DNA of 64,000 nucleotides from Nocardioides coralli. GTDB taxonomy: Bacteria; Actinomycetota; Actinomycetes; Propionibacteriales; Nocardioidaceae. Shown here piece after piece: positions 23,140 through 31,585 of the stretch (its first letter is position 1; every line of letters starts with the position of its first letter). The DNA is taken from assembly GCF_019880385.1 (NCBI RefSeq), contig NZ_CP082273.1:496001-560000 (forward strand), read 5' to 3'. The translations under genes were made by a program, and so were the position numbers. Under the pieces are notes generated by a model. That model was not told the origin of the DNA. It was given only the letters and a program-made list of their open reading frames with translations, and made no database searches.

Positions 23140-23823
23140 TCAGCCGGACGACGGATCCGGACCCGGGTCGCCTGCGACCACGACCCCGTTCTCGTAGGCG
23201 TAGACCACCGCCTGCACCCGGTCGCGGAGGGCGAGCTTGGCCAGGACGTTGCTGACGTGGGTCTTCGTCGTGCCCTCGGAGACGAAGAGCGTGCGGGAGA
23301 TGTCCTGGTTGGAGAGGCCCCGGGCGAGCAGCCGCAGCACCTCCAGCTCCCGGGGCGTGAGGTGCGCGAGCCGACCGTCCGGGGTGGTGCGCGGCGGCGC
23401 GGCCCGTCCCACGAACGCGTCGATCACGCGGCGCGTGACCTGGGGCGCGAGCAGCGAGTCGCCCGCGGCGACGACCCTGATGGCCTCCGCCAGCTCCTCG
23501 GCCGGGGCGTCCTTGAGCAGGAACCCGGACGCGCCTGCGCGGAGCGCCTCGAAGACGTACTCGTCGAGGTCGAACGTCGTCAGCACGATGACCCGGGTGG
23601 CGACCCCGGCCTCGACCAGCCGGCGGGTCGCCGCGAGGCCGTCGAGCACCGGCATGCGGATGTCCATCAGCGTGACGTCGGGGACCAGCCGCGTCACCAC
23701 CTCGAGGGCGTCCTGACCGTTGGCGGCCTCGCCGACCACGTCGAGGTCAGGCTCCGAGGCCAGCAGGCTGCGGAAGCCGGCCCGGACCATGCCCTGGTCA
23801 TCGACGATCACGACGCTGGTCAC
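23140..23823 (-). CDS. NarL/FixJ-type response regulator
   Basis: The 227-residue DNA-binding response regulator has a receiver domain with VVIVDDQGMVRAGF, the phospho-acceptor Asp in VTLMDIRMPVLDGL near residue 54, and the Lys in GFLLKDAPAEEL. Its C-terminal LuxR-type HTH contains LTPRELEVLRLLARGLSNQDI and VSEGTTKTHVSNVLAKL. It overlaps the kinase gene by 4 bp (ATGA), so the pair is a cognate system. The duplicated CACRTCGG-N8-CCGAYGTG sites upstream of the kinase and of DUF4331 are candidate targets. Confidence 0.95.
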   Translation of the reverse strand: MTSVVIVDDQGMVRAGFRSLLASEPDLDVVGEAANGQDALEVVTRLVPDVTLMDIRMPVLDGLAATRRLVEAGVATRVIVLTTFDLDEYVFEALRAGASGFLLKDAPAEELAEAIRVVAAGDSLLAPQVTRRVIDAFVGRAAPPRTTPDGRLAHLTPRELEVLRLLARGLSNQDISRTLFVSEGTTKTHVSNVLAKLALRDRVQAVVYAYENGVVVAGDPGPDPSSG

Positions 23824-24995
23824 GTCGACCTCCCTCCACCCGGCGTCGGCGTCATCGGCAGCCGGACGCGCAGCCGGGTGCCGCCCGCGGGCACGTCCGT
23901 CAGGTCGACCGTGCCGCCGTAGAGGGCGGCACGCTCGCGCACCCCGATCAGGCCGTGGCCGGGTGTGCCGGACCTGGCGTCTCCGCGGCCGTCGTCGACG
24001 ACCTCGACGGTGAGGCTGTCGGGCTCGTAGCGCAGCGTGAGCACCACCCGCGAGGCGGCTGCGTGGCGCAGCGCGTTGGTGAGCCCCTCCTGCGCGACGC
24101 GGTAGGCCGCGAGGTCCAGGCCGGGCGGCAGCAGCTGCGACTCGCCCTCGGTGTGCAGCTCGACGGTCGGACCGTCCGTGGGCACGCCTGCCACCAGCGT
24201 GTCGAGCTCGGAGACACCCGGCTGCGGCGCGAGGTCCGCGGCTTCCTTATCGCTGCGCAGGACGCCGAAGAGCCGCCGCATCTCCGCCATCGCCTCCCGG
24301 GCTGCGGTCTCCATCCGGACCAGGTCGGCGACCTCGTCGGGGTGCTCGTCGCCCAGCCGCCGGCGGACGGCCTGTGCCTGGATCGTGATGACGCTGATCG
24401 AGTGGGACACGATGTCGTGCAGCTCACGGGCGATCCGGCTGCGCTCCTGCTCGGCCGCCTCGGCGGCTCGTCGCTCCTGGTCACGCGCGCGCTGCTCCGC
24501 GGCGGCGACCGCGGCCCGGTCGAGCTCGGTCCTGCGCCGCAGGTAGCTGCCGACCAGCCACGGCCCGACGATGAAGACCCCCGCGGCGGCGTAGTCGCTG
24601 GGGAGGAACCCGTTCTCGGCGGCCGAGACCACCAGGAACGGCGTCAGGGCGATGGCGAGCCCGACGTAGGAGCGGGGCGGGCGGGCCTCGAAGCCGACGG
24701 TGGACAGGCAGAGCACGAGCGTGAGGACGATCGTGAACTGGAGCTCGCGGTCGACCGCCAGCTGGACCGCGACGATCACTGCCGTGACGGCCACCGGGAA
24801 CTGGCGCCGCCAGGCCAGCACACCCAGGGGGAGGGCGGCGGTCAGCGCGTGCTCGACCGGGGAGCGGATCGGCTCGACGCCGACGAGCTCGGCGAGACCG
24901 AGGGCGACGAAGACCAGGGCGATGGCGATGTCGACGTGCGGGGGCCGGCGCGGCCACCACGCGGGGCGCACCCGTTCGGGCGCAGTCGTCGACAC
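23820..24995 (-). CDS. Sensor histidine kinase (HisKA_3 / DesK-NarX type)
   Basis: The protein has 391 residues. The N-terminal half contains about five membrane helices (IAIALVFVALGLAELVG, VAVTAVIVAVQLAVD, FTIVLTLVLCLSTVGF and others) and no large extracellular sensor. The dimerisation helix carries the phospho-His in ERSRIARELHDIVSHSISVI; the HATPase part shows YRVAQEGLTNALRHA, VEVVDDGRGD and GHGLIGVRERAALYGG. GTG 24995 is preferred to an ATG 36 bp upstream because that ATG lies inside the palindrome at 25027-25050, while TACGGT ends seven bases before the GTG. Signals sensed are probably within the membrane. Confidence 0.92.
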   Translation of the reverse strand: MSTTAPERVRPAWWPRRPPHVDIAIALVFVALGLAELVGVEPIRSPVEHALTAALPLGVLAWRRQFPVAVTAVIVAVQLAVDRELQFTIVLTLVLCLSTVGFEARPPRSYVGLAIALTPFLVVSAAENGFLPSDYAAAGVFIVGPWLVGSYLRRRTELDRAAVAAAEQRARDQERRAAEAAEQERSRIARELHDIVSHSISVITIQAQAVRRRLGDEHPDEVADLVRMETAAREAMAEMRRLFGVLRSDKEAADLAPQPGVSELDTLVAGVPTDGPTVELHTEGESQLLPPGLDLAAYRVAQEGLTNALRHAAASRVVLTLRYEPDSLTVEVVDDGRGDARSGTPGHGLIGVRERAALYGGTVDLTDVPAGGTRLRVRLPMTPTPGGGRST

Positions 24996-25026
24996 GCCCA
25001 GCACCGTAGACCGTCGCGGGGGCTCG

Positions 25027-25050
25027 CACATCGGTCTCGGGACCGATGTG
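25027..25050. promoter_or_regulatory. CACATCGG-N8-CCGATGTG operator candidate (copy 2)
   Basis: This perfect inverted repeat (10-bp arms CACATCGGTC/GACCGATGTG around TCGG) is 32 bp upstream of the kinase start and 16 bp from the stop of the upstream gene. It matches the site before DUF4331 in arm sequence, spacing and orientation. It could autoregulate the two-component operon, or double as a terminator for the upstream gene. Confidence 0.6.
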
Positions 25051-25065
25051 TCGGGCCCGCGCCGG

Positions 25066-25530
25066 TCAGCGTCGGAGCCGGATCTTGCGGGGCTTCAGCC
25101 ACTTCTCGTGGTAGGCCCCGTCGTCCCAGGTCAGCCGGGCCTTGACGGTGTAGGTGCCGGGGCGGGTGGTACGGCCGCAGAAGCGGAACTTCCCCGTACC
25201 GCGCGTCGGGTCCTGCCCCTTCCACTCGTAGCCGGTGCCGACCCGCTCGCCGCGCGGGTCCACGAGGAAGAGCTCGAGCGACCAGTCGGTGCCGCGCGGC
25301 TTCACCCGGTAGCGGTAGGGGTGACGCTGGCAGCGGTCGCGGAACCGGCCGTCCTTCGAGCCGAAGCTGGCCCGGGCCTCCTCGTGGGAGTACTCGTGGA
25401 GCGGGCTACCCGGCGGGACCGGGGCGGCGCCAGCGGAGCCGGTCGGACCGGCCAGCCCGGCGGTGAGGGTCACGGCCGCGATCACGGCGGCGGCGGCCGA
25501 CCAGCGTGGCGTCGTACGTCGGTGCAGCAT
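25066..25530 (-). CDS. Small secreted protein, unknown function
   Basis: The 154-residue product has a clear signal peptide (MLHRRTTPRWSAAAAVIAAV, then TLTAGLAG, with cleavage likely near GSAGAA). The mature part is basic and beta-rich, with two Cys (RDRCQRHPYRYRV and FRFCGRTTRPGTYTV) likely joined by a disulfide, and an Ig-like WDDGAYHEKWLKPRKIRLRR end. GGGAGG precedes the ATG. No family is recognised; a secreted immunoglobulin-like or calcium-independent adhesive domain is a guess. It stands between fasciclin and the two-component system on the same strand. Confidence 0.75.
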   Translation of the reverse strand: MLHRRTTPRWSAAAAVIAAVTLTAGLAGPTGSAGAAPVPPGSPLHEYSHEEARASFGSKDGRFRDRCQRHPYRYRVKPRGTDWSLELFLVDPRGERVGTGYEWKGQDPTRGTGKFRFCGRTTRPGTYTVKARLTWDDGAYHEKWLKPRKIRLRR

Positions 25531-25653
25531 GCGGAATCCCTCCCAGCTCCCGGGTTCCGACCCGGGGTCGGTTGCATACTCTCGGTACGCAAACGGCTGG
25601 GGAACGCCGACGTCACGGGGGTGACGGTGTGATCTGCGCCGCGTCAGGACCGG

Positions 25654-25688
25654 CGGAGGCCGGACACCGCAGGGGCGTCCGGCCTCCG
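25654..25688 (-). terminator. Hairpin terminator after the fasciclin gene
   Basis: Arms 25654-25664 (CGGAGGCCGGA) and 25678-25688 (TCCGGCCTCCG) are perfectly complementary with a 13-nt loop, 15 bp after the fasciclin stop codon. It probably separates fasciclin from the downstream secreted-protein gene. Confidence 0.6.
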
Positions 25689-25702
25689 GTGGCGCGGTCG
25701 GC

Positions 25703-26362
25703 TCAGAGGTCGAGCGGCCGGAGCACGAAGAGGATCGCGTGGGCGATCTGCTTGTTGCCCTTGTTGATGTCGAGCCCGCGCCGGATGAGGAACGGGTCCA
25801 CGTCGTTGGGGTCGTTGTCGCGCAGCCGCACGATCTTCCACCGCTTCGACCGCACGTCGACCTCGACCGTGGCGCCGGACAGCGCGGTGGCCAGCTCGGC
25901 ACCGTCGGACTTGAGCGCCTGCTTGGAGGTGATGGTGGCCCCCGGGATGACGTGGTAGAGGAGCACCGACTCGATGGCGTCGATGCCGACCTTGTTGGCG
26001 ATGGCCTGGAAGGCGCGCCGCTCGGAGCGGTACCAGCGCTTCGTCAGGTCGTAGGCCAGCACCTTGAACGAGAAGTCGTTGGGGATGAACGCCGTCAGCG
26101 GGGTGCTGCCGTCGGTCAGGACCTTGACCGGCGAGTTCGGCTTCGCGTCGAGGACCGCGAGGACGGCCTCGGTCAGGATGTCGAAGTCCCGCGGGTTGCG
26201 GTCGAAACGGTTCCCGTCGGAGGTCAGGACCTCCGCCAGGCTCCGGTCACCCAGCTGCTGGTGTTTGGCTGCGGCCGGTGGTGCGACGACCGCTGTCATC
26301 GCCAGCGCGGCCCCGGTCGCGGCGACGACGAGTCGTCGCAGGCTGTGGGTCGTGACGGGCAT
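25703..26362 (-). CDS. Secreted fasciclin (FAS1) domain protein
   Basis: The 219-residue product has a signal peptide (LRRLVVAATGAALAMTAVVA, cleavage near AAAKHQQ). One FAS1 domain follows, with SLAEVLTSDGNRFDRNPRDF, VLTDGSTPLTAFIPNDFSF (FAS1 H1-like), SVLLYHVIPGATITSKQ (H2-like YH motif) and a closing QIAHAILFVLRPLDL. FAS1 domains mediate adhesion to matrix or cell surfaces. No anchor is present, so it is likely released. GGGGAGAGGAG lies before the ATG. Confidence 0.9.
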   Translation of the reverse strand: MPVTTHSLRRLVVAATGAALAMTAVVAPPAAAKHQQLGDRSLAEVLTSDGNRFDRNPRDFDILTEAVLAVLDAKPNSPVKVLTDGSTPLTAFIPNDFSFKVLAYDLTKRWYRSERRAFQAIANKVGIDAIESVLLYHVIPGATITSKQALKSDGAELATALSGATVEVDVRSKRWKIVRLRDNDPNDVDPFLIRRGLDINKGNKQIAHAILFVLRPLDL

Positions 26363-26428
26363 GTGTGTCTCCTCTCCCCTGGGGCCGCGTGGGCACGGCC
26401 GCTCGAGGGTGGTTCGGAGTGACCCTGA

Positions 26429-27697
26429 TCACGGATGGGAGCGGGCGAGGTGGACGGTGCCGTGGCTGCCGTAGCCCACCAGGCGGCCACCGTGGGGCGT
26501 GCCGTCGAAGCCGATGTGCAGCCAGCCGCCCGCGTGCTCCACGACGGTCGGCCACGGCAGGTTGTCGGTGTAGGGCGCGTCGAGGACGCCGACCTCCCGC
26601 AGGTCGAGGTCGAGCACCGGGTAGCGGCGCCCGGGCTTGTCGCTGACCAGGAGCCGCCAGACCCCGTGGTGCCGGTGCCAGGTGACGCCCTCGGTCTCGG
26701 TGTGGCCGCGGGTCGCGGCCGCACGCAGCGTCAGCGCGTCGAGGGAGGGCCCGGTCGCGACCACGGGGTGGAAGCGGAAGAACCGGCTCGCGCTGACGTA
26801 CGCCGCCAGCCACCCGTCCGCCGTGCGGACCAGGGCTGGGTCCCAGATGCCCACCGAGCGGAACCCGGTCGTCGGCAGGTCGAGCGGCACCGTGTCGAGC
26901 ACGTGCCGGCCGGTCAGCAGGTCCTCGGTGCTGGTGCCCAGCGTGGCCCGGACGGTCGCACCGCGCACGGCCGGGTCGAAGTCGCCCCAGGTGCTCGCGG
27001 CCAGCAGCCACCGGTCGCCGTCGCGCAGGAGGTGGCAGGCGTGGTCGCCGTAGACGCCCGGTCGGTCGGTCCGGCGCAGGAACAGGTCGCTGCGGTGCTC
27101 GAGCTCGAGCGACACCGGGTCGAGGCTCCACACCGAGGTGTGGGCGGTGTCGAAGAAGCCCGGACCCGCGCTGGTGGCGGTCAGCAGCACGCGGTCGTCC
27201 TCCCACCAGGCGCTGCCGTCGGCGCGCGTGACCAGCCGGAGGTCGCGCAGGCCGAGCTCGCCGAAGCCGTGCAGCTCGCCGCCCTCGGCCGCGAGACCGG
27301 CCAGCCACCCCTCGTCGCGGGTGTCGACCCGCTCGCGGAGGTCCACCCGGCCGCGGACCACCCAGTCGTCGCCCTCACGTCCGAGCACGGCGAGGTGCGT
27401 GCCGGTGAGGGCGAGGGCCAGGCGATCGACCTCGCGGCGGGCACGCCCGGACCGTCGGCTGCGGTGGTGGGTGGTCCGCCCACCGGCCGTCACCGCGAGC
27501 GCGAACCCCGTGCCGTCGTGGTGGCCCACCAACCGGTCGTCCCCGCTGCGCAGCACCAGCTCCGCACCCGGCGTGGCTGGACCCGTTACCGCGACGTACG
27601 GCGCGAGCGCCTCGGTCAGCGGAGCCGGCCGGGCCACGGTCACCGGCCGTCGCGTCGCCACCGGCACGAAGGAGGGGAGGTCCACGGGTGCCAGCAT
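26429..27697 (-). CDS. Beta-propeller protein, GH43/32/62-like fold (unassigned)
   Basis: The 422-residue cytosolic protein (no signal peptide) has many Trp/Asp-rich blades, such as GYGSHGTVHLARSHP, WLLAASTWGDFDPA, RSVGIWDPALVRTADGWLAAYVS, ETEGVTWHRHHGVWRLLVSD and DNLPWPTVVEHAGGWLHIGFDG. The WDPALVR motif with an Asp at the start of a blade and a later TEGV glutamate recall five-bladed glycosidase-type propellers, but no full catalytic triad can be assigned. It may be a retaining sugar hydrolase or a non-catalytic relative. It is divergent from a small hypothetical gene. Confidence 0.6.
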   Translation of the reverse strand: MLAPVDLPSFVPVATRRPVTVARPAPLTEALAPYVAVTGPATPGAELVLRSGDDRLVGHHDGTGFALAVTAGGRTTHHRSRRSGRARREVDRLALALTGTHLAVLGREGDDWVVRGRVDLRERVDTRDEGWLAGLAAEGGELHGFGELGLRDLRLVTRADGSAWWEDDRVLLTATSAGPGFFDTAHTSVWSLDPVSLELEHRSDLFLRRTDRPGVYGDHACHLLRDGDRWLLAASTWGDFDPAVRGATVRATLGTSTEDLLTGRHVLDTVPLDLPTTGFRSVGIWDPALVRTADGWLAAYVSASRFFRFHPVVATGPSLDALTLRAAATRGHTETEGVTWHRHHGVWRLLVSDKPGRRYPVLDLDLREVGVLDAPYTDNLPWPTVVEHAGGWLHIGFDGTPHGGRLVGYGSHGTVHLARSHP

Positions 27698-27738
27698 GCC
27701 CTTGACCGTGCTGCCGGCGGGCAGCGACCGTGGGCGCC

Positions 27739-28122
27739 ATGCTGCGCCGGCCGCACGAGAACGTCGCCACGGTCCTGGTGGACCCGGGCGTGCTCGTGGA
27801 GCTCGAGGTGGAGCTCATGGCGCTCGACCTGCGGCTGTGGCCGGTCGCCACCGCACCGATCTGCGACGACGGCCCGCGGCAGGCCTTCCAGCTGCGGCGT
27901 CGGTTGCTGATGGCCCGCCGCGGCGCGTGGGACGAGGCTGCCGACTGGGTTCCGGTGTGGATCTCCTTCGGTGACACGAGGCGCCAGGACGCCGAGCCGC
28001 TCCCGTGGTCGGCGCGCTCGACGCTCTACCGCACCCTCGACGCCCACGCCGCCCACGTCCGCTACCGCAAGGGGCTGGGCGGGGTGCCGCTCCTGGACGT
28101 CCCGCGGGAGCGGACCGCCTGA
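27739..28122 (+). CDS. Conserved-looking hypothetical protein
   Basis: This 127-residue soluble protein of mixed composition (MLRRPHENVATVLVDPGVLV...) contains PVATAPICDDGPRQAFQLRRRLL, DWVPVWISFGDTRRQDAEPL and a basic YRKGLGGVPLLDVPRERTA end. No family is recognised. Coding potential is supported by length, high GC at third positions and a following co-directional gene at 37 bp. A GTG 9 bp upstream is an alternative start. Confidence in the function is nil; in the gene, moderate. Confidence 0.55.
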   Translation: MLRRPHENVATVLVDPGVLVELEVELMALDLRLWPVATAPICDDGPRQAFQLRRRLLMARRGAWDEAADWVPVWISFGDTRRQDAEPLPWSARSTLYRTLDAHAAHVRYRKGLGGVPLLDVPRERTA

Positions 28123-28159
28123 GCGCGGGGGGCCGAGGGGTGCCTGAGAGGATCCCCCG

Positions 28160-28630
28160 GTGGACACCGAGCTGACGACGCTGATCGTGCGCCCGCGTGG
28201 CTGGCAGCGGCTGCAGCGGTGGCCCGGGATGGTGATCCTGGGCATCGGCATCTGGTCGCTCTTCTTCGCCGACCCCTGGGCCGTCGCCTTCATCGCCCTG
28301 GGCCTGTGGGGCACCTCGGAGATGTGGCGCGGGATCCGGGTCACCGGTGACACCCTCCACATGCAGGGGCGCATCGTCCGGCGCACCCTCCCCCTGGCGC
28401 AGGTCCGGCAGGTAGGCATCGCGCCGTCCCGGTCGTTGTGGGTCCAGCCCGAGGAGGGCCCGACGCTGCTGCTCCACATGGCCGAGACCCGAACCGACCG
28501 GCCCGGCTCGCTCGCCGACGCGGTCGACCGGCTGCGCGAGCTCGCCGCCGGTGCCGGCGCCGACCTGGAGCCGGCGCTCGAGGAGCCCACGAGCCCGCCG
28601 CGTCCGACCACCCGGTTCTTCGGGTGGTGA
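28160..28630 (+). CDS. Membrane-associated PH-domain-like protein
   Basis: The 156-residue protein begins with a short cytosolic stretch and two adjacent membrane helices (PGMVILGIGIWSLFFADPWA and VAFIALGLWGTSEMW). A beta-rich bacterial PH-like domain follows (RGIRVTGDTLHMQGRIVRRTL, VRQVGIAPSRSLWVQPEE) and an amphipathic helix, SLADAVDRLRELAAGAGADL. The Pro-rich end PTSPPRPTTRFFGW is typical of actinobacterial members. Function unknown. The GTG start has no clear SD. Confidence 0.6.
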   Translation: MDTELTTLIVRPRGWQRLQRWPGMVILGIGIWSLFFADPWAVAFIALGLWGTSEMWRGIRVTGDTLHMQGRIVRRTLPLAQVRQVGIAPSRSLWVQPEEGPTLLLHMAETRTDRPGSLADAVDRLRELAAGAGADLEPALEEPTSPPRPTTRFFGW

Positions 28631-28646
28631 GCCTACGGTGAGCCCC

Positions 28647-29870
28647 ATGACCGACAGGACCGAGATCGTCGTCTGTGCTCCGGTGCGCACCCCGGTCGGG
28701 CGCTTCGGCGGAGTCCTCGCCCCGCTCACGGCCGTCGACCTGGCCAGCGCCACCCTGCGCGAGCTGGTGCGGCGTACCGGCCTGGGGGAGGGGGACGTCG
28801 ACGACGTCGTCCTGGGGCACGCCTACCCCAGTGGCGAGAATCCCGCCATCGGCCGGATCGCGGCCCTCGACGCGGGGCTCGGCACCGGAGTGCCCGGGCT
28901 GCAGCTCGACCGGCGCTGCGGGTCCGGCCTGCAGGCGGTGCTGCACGCCGCCGGGCAGGTCGGCAGCGGGATGGCGCGGCTCGTCGTGGCCGGCGGGGTG
29001 GAGTCGATGTCGAACGTCGAGCACTACGCCCTCGGCCTGCGCACCGGCGTACGACAGGGCGGGCTGGCACTCGTGGACCGGCTCGACCGGGCGCGGGAGA
29101 CCGCCGGCGGCCGCGACCACCCGGTCCCCGGCGGCATGCTCGAGACGGCCGAGAACCTGCGGCGCGACTACGGCATCGGCCGCGAGGAGCAGGACGAGCT
29201 GGCGCTCCGCAGCCAGCAGCGGGCGGGCGCCGCCCAGGAGGAGGGCCGGTTCGCCGAGGAGCTGGTGCCCCTCACGGTGCCCGGCCACCGCGGTGCCCGC
29301 GACACGGTCGTGGACAGGGACGAGCACCCACGCCCCGACACCACGGCCGAGCAGCTGGCGGCGCTCCGGCCCGTGCGGTTGCGGCTCGACCCGGAGTCGA
29401 CGGTCACCGCCGGCAACGCCAGCGGCCAGAACGACGGCGCGGCAATGTGCGTGGTGACCACCCGCGAGCACGCCGAGCGGCTCGGGCTGCGGCCCCTGCT
29501 CGCGCTGCGGGCCTGGGCCCTCGCCGGGGTCGGCCCCGAGGTGATGGGCATCGGCCCGGTCCCGGCCACCGCGGCCGCGCTGGAGCGTGCGGGCCTGACG
29601 ATGGCCGACCTCGACCTGGTCGAGCTCAACGAGGCCTTCGCCGCGCAGGTGCTGGCGTGCCTGCGGGAGTGGCACCTGGACGGGACCGACGAGCGGCTCA
29701 ACCCCAACGGCTCCGGCATCTCGCTGGGCCACCCGGTCGGTGCGACCGGTGCGCGGATCCTCGCAACCCTGGCCCACGAGCTCCACCGACGCGAAGGCCG
29801 CTACGCCCTCGAGACGATGTGCATCGGCGGCGGCCAGGGCCTGGCCGCGGTCTTCGAGCGCGTGGCCTGA
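28647..29870 (+). CDS. Acetyl-CoA C-acyltransferase (thiolase)
   Basis: It condenses or cleaves acyl-CoA thioesters in fatty-acid turnover. The 407-residue protein has PVRTPVGRFGGVL, the acyl-accepting Cys in LDRRCGSGLQAVLHAA (Cys near residue 91), MSNVEHYALG, VTAGNASGQNDGAA, GPVPATAAALERAGL, LVELNEAFAAQVLAC, the catalytic His in GHPVGATGARIL and the second Cys in MCIGGGQG near residue 391. All catalytic residues are present. It is monocistronic; TACGGT ends seven bases before the ATG with no SD, suggesting a leaderless mRNA. Its stop nearly touches the convergent PMT gene. Confidence 0.95.
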   Translation: MTDRTEIVVCAPVRTPVGRFGGVLAPLTAVDLASATLRELVRRTGLGEGDVDDVVLGHAYPSGENPAIGRIAALDAGLGTGVPGLQLDRRCGSGLQAVLHAAGQVGSGMARLVVAGGVESMSNVEHYALGLRTGVRQGGLALVDRLDRARETAGGRDHPVPGGMLETAENLRRDYGIGREEQDELALRSQQRAGAAQEEGRFAEELVPLTVPGHRGARDTVVDRDEHPRPDTTAEQLAALRPVRLRLDPESTVTAGNASGQNDGAAMCVVTTREHAERLGLRPLLALRAWALAGVGPEVMGIGPVPATAAALERAGLTMADLDLVELNEAFAAQVLACLREWHLDGTDERLNPNGSGISLGHPVGATGARILATLAHELHRREGRYALETMCIGGGQGLAAVFERVA

Positions 29871-29871
29871 C

Positions 29872-31536
29872 CTAGATCCAGCGGCTGAACCAGATCCGGT
29901 CGAGCCAGTCGGCGTGGGTCAGCAGCTCGTTGGTCCAGATCGGCCAGAACCACACGAAGTTCACCAGCACCAGCAGGAAGAACGAGCCCGCCACCACGAC
30001 CCCCGCCGTACGCCGGGGACCGGGCGAGCGTGCCGTGCCGACCAGCTGCGCCATCACCAGCGTCGAGGCGATCACCAGGAACGGCAGCGTCATCACGGCG
30101 TAGAAGAAGAAGATCGGCCGGTCGTCGTTGGCGAGCCACGGCAGCCAGGTGATCGCGGTGCCGACCACCGGGACCCCGAAGCGCCAGTCGCGTCGCCCCA
30201 CCCACAGTGCGGCGGACGCGAGCAGGGCCAGGCACGAGCCCCACCACAGCGCGGGTGTCCCGATCAGCAGCACCTGCCGCAGGCAGTCGGACCCCTCCGG
30301 CGCGTCGCACCCCTGCTTGCCGGGCTGGATGTCGGTCTCCGCGTTGACGCCCACGCCCTTGTTGACCAGCAGCCAGCCCAGGGGGAGGGACTCGTAGCTG
30401 TGGTCGGAGTCGTCGAGGAAGTGGGTGTGGAAGACGTAGACGTCGCGGTGGTAGTAGGCCAGCGACCGCAGCGACTGCACCACCTCGCCCACCCCGGAGG
30501 CGTCGGGCTCGTCGCGCGTGGGCCACGGTTCGCCGCCGTCGTGCTGGGTGTACTGGGTGTCCGACAGCGCCCGCTCGTACTCCTCAGCGTTGACCAGCCA
30601 GCCGGTCCACGTCGCCACGTAGACGACGAACCCGACCAGCACCAGGTGGACGAACGCCGGCACGCCGTCCACCACCGCCGACCGCAGCACCGGCCACCGC
30701 ACCCCGAACGAGCGGCGGGCGCCGGCGCTCCACAGCCAGCTCAGCACCCCGAACCCGGCCAGGACGTAGAGCGCGACCCACTTGCTGCCGACGGCGAGGC
30801 CGAAGCAGACACCGCCGGTCAGCAGCCACGGCCGCCACAGCAGGCCCCGCACCGGCCCCCAGCCGCTGCCGATCCCGTCAGGGACCAGCCCCGCCAGTCG
30901 TCGGCGGAACCAGTCGCGGTCGGCGACGACGCAGTGCACCGCGCACAGGGTGAAGAAGGCGACGAAGATGTCGAGCAGCGCGAGCCGCGACAGCACGAAG
31001 TGCAGGCCGTCGAAGGTGAGGAGAAGGCCCGCCACACAGCCCCACAGGGTCGAGCCCGTCAGCCTGCGCACGAGACGGACCATGACCAGCACCATCAGGC
31101 AGCCCACCACGAGCGACGGCACCCGCCAGGCCGCCGGGCCCAGGCCCAGCAGCAGCTCGCCGAGACCGATCAGCCACTTGCCGACCTCGGGGTGGACGAT
31201 CATCGACGGCTCGTCGCGCCAGAGGCCGGTGGTGTCACCCGTGAGGATCCGCCGGTTCGCGTCGTCGACGTACTCCAGGACGTAGCCGTGGTTGACCAGC
31301 GACCAGCCGTCCTTGGCGTAGTAGGTCTCGTCGAAGGCGAACTCGTCGGGCGTGCCGAGGTCGCGCAGCCGCAGCAGCAGCGCCAGGAGCGCCACCGCGA
31401 TCGCGGCACTCCACGACAGCAGCCGGTCCTCCTCGGGCGGGTGAGCCACGGCGCGGTCGCGCGCGAGGGGTACGTCGCGCCCGCCGGCCGTCCGCGAGAG
31501 GCCGGTGAGGGGCCGCTCGGCGGTGGGCGCGCTCAT
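29872..31536 (-). CDS. Polyprenyl-phosphate-mannose protein O-mannosyltransferase (PMT)
   Basis: GT39-type enzymes move mannose from polyprenyl-P-mannose to Ser/Thr of secreted proteins during Sec translocation. The 554-residue protein has about ten membrane helices and the catalytic acidic pair in the first periplasmic loop (EFAFDETYYAKDGW, Asp69-Glu70). The second loop shows PSMIVHPEVGKWLIGLGE, and a lumenal LPLGWLLVN region follows; the C-terminal RPIFFFYAVMTLPFLVIA helix is typical. ATG 31536 is supported by TAGAGT seven bases upstream. It is divergent from rsmI, as in M. tuberculosis Rv1002c/Rv1003. Confidence 0.93.
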   Translation of the reverse strand: MSAPTAERPLTGLSRTAGGRDVPLARDRAVAHPPEEDRLLSWSAAIAVALLALLLRLRDLGTPDEFAFDETYYAKDGWSLVNHGYVLEYVDDANRRILTGDTTGLWRDEPSMIVHPEVGKWLIGLGELLLGLGPAAWRVPSLVVGCLMVLVMVRLVRRLTGSTLWGCVAGLLLTFDGLHFVLSRLALLDIFVAFFTLCAVHCVVADRDWFRRRLAGLVPDGIGSGWGPVRGLLWRPWLLTGGVCFGLAVGSKWVALYVLAGFGVLSWLWSAGARRSFGVRWPVLRSAVVDGVPAFVHLVLVGFVVYVATWTGWLVNAEEYERALSDTQYTQHDGGEPWPTRDEPDASGVGEVVQSLRSLAYYHRDVYVFHTHFLDDSDHSYESLPLGWLLVNKGVGVNAETDIQPGKQGCDAPEGSDCLRQVLLIGTPALWWGSCLALLASAALWVGRRDWRFGVPVVGTAITWLPWLANDDRPIFFFYAVMTLPFLVIASTLVMAQLVGTARSPGPRRTAGVVVAGSFFLLVLVNFVWFWPIWTNELLTHADWLDRIWFSRWI

Positions 31537-31585
31537 GGTCGGAACTCTAGGCGGGCCACCGCGACCCTGCTGCGATGATCGGGCC

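Noticed and set aside
23100..23165. Duplicated CGGATCCGG palindromes before the response regulator stop
   Set aside because: Two short GC-rich palindromes lie in different contexts (intergenic and inside the coding end); they are not arranged as an operator or terminator.
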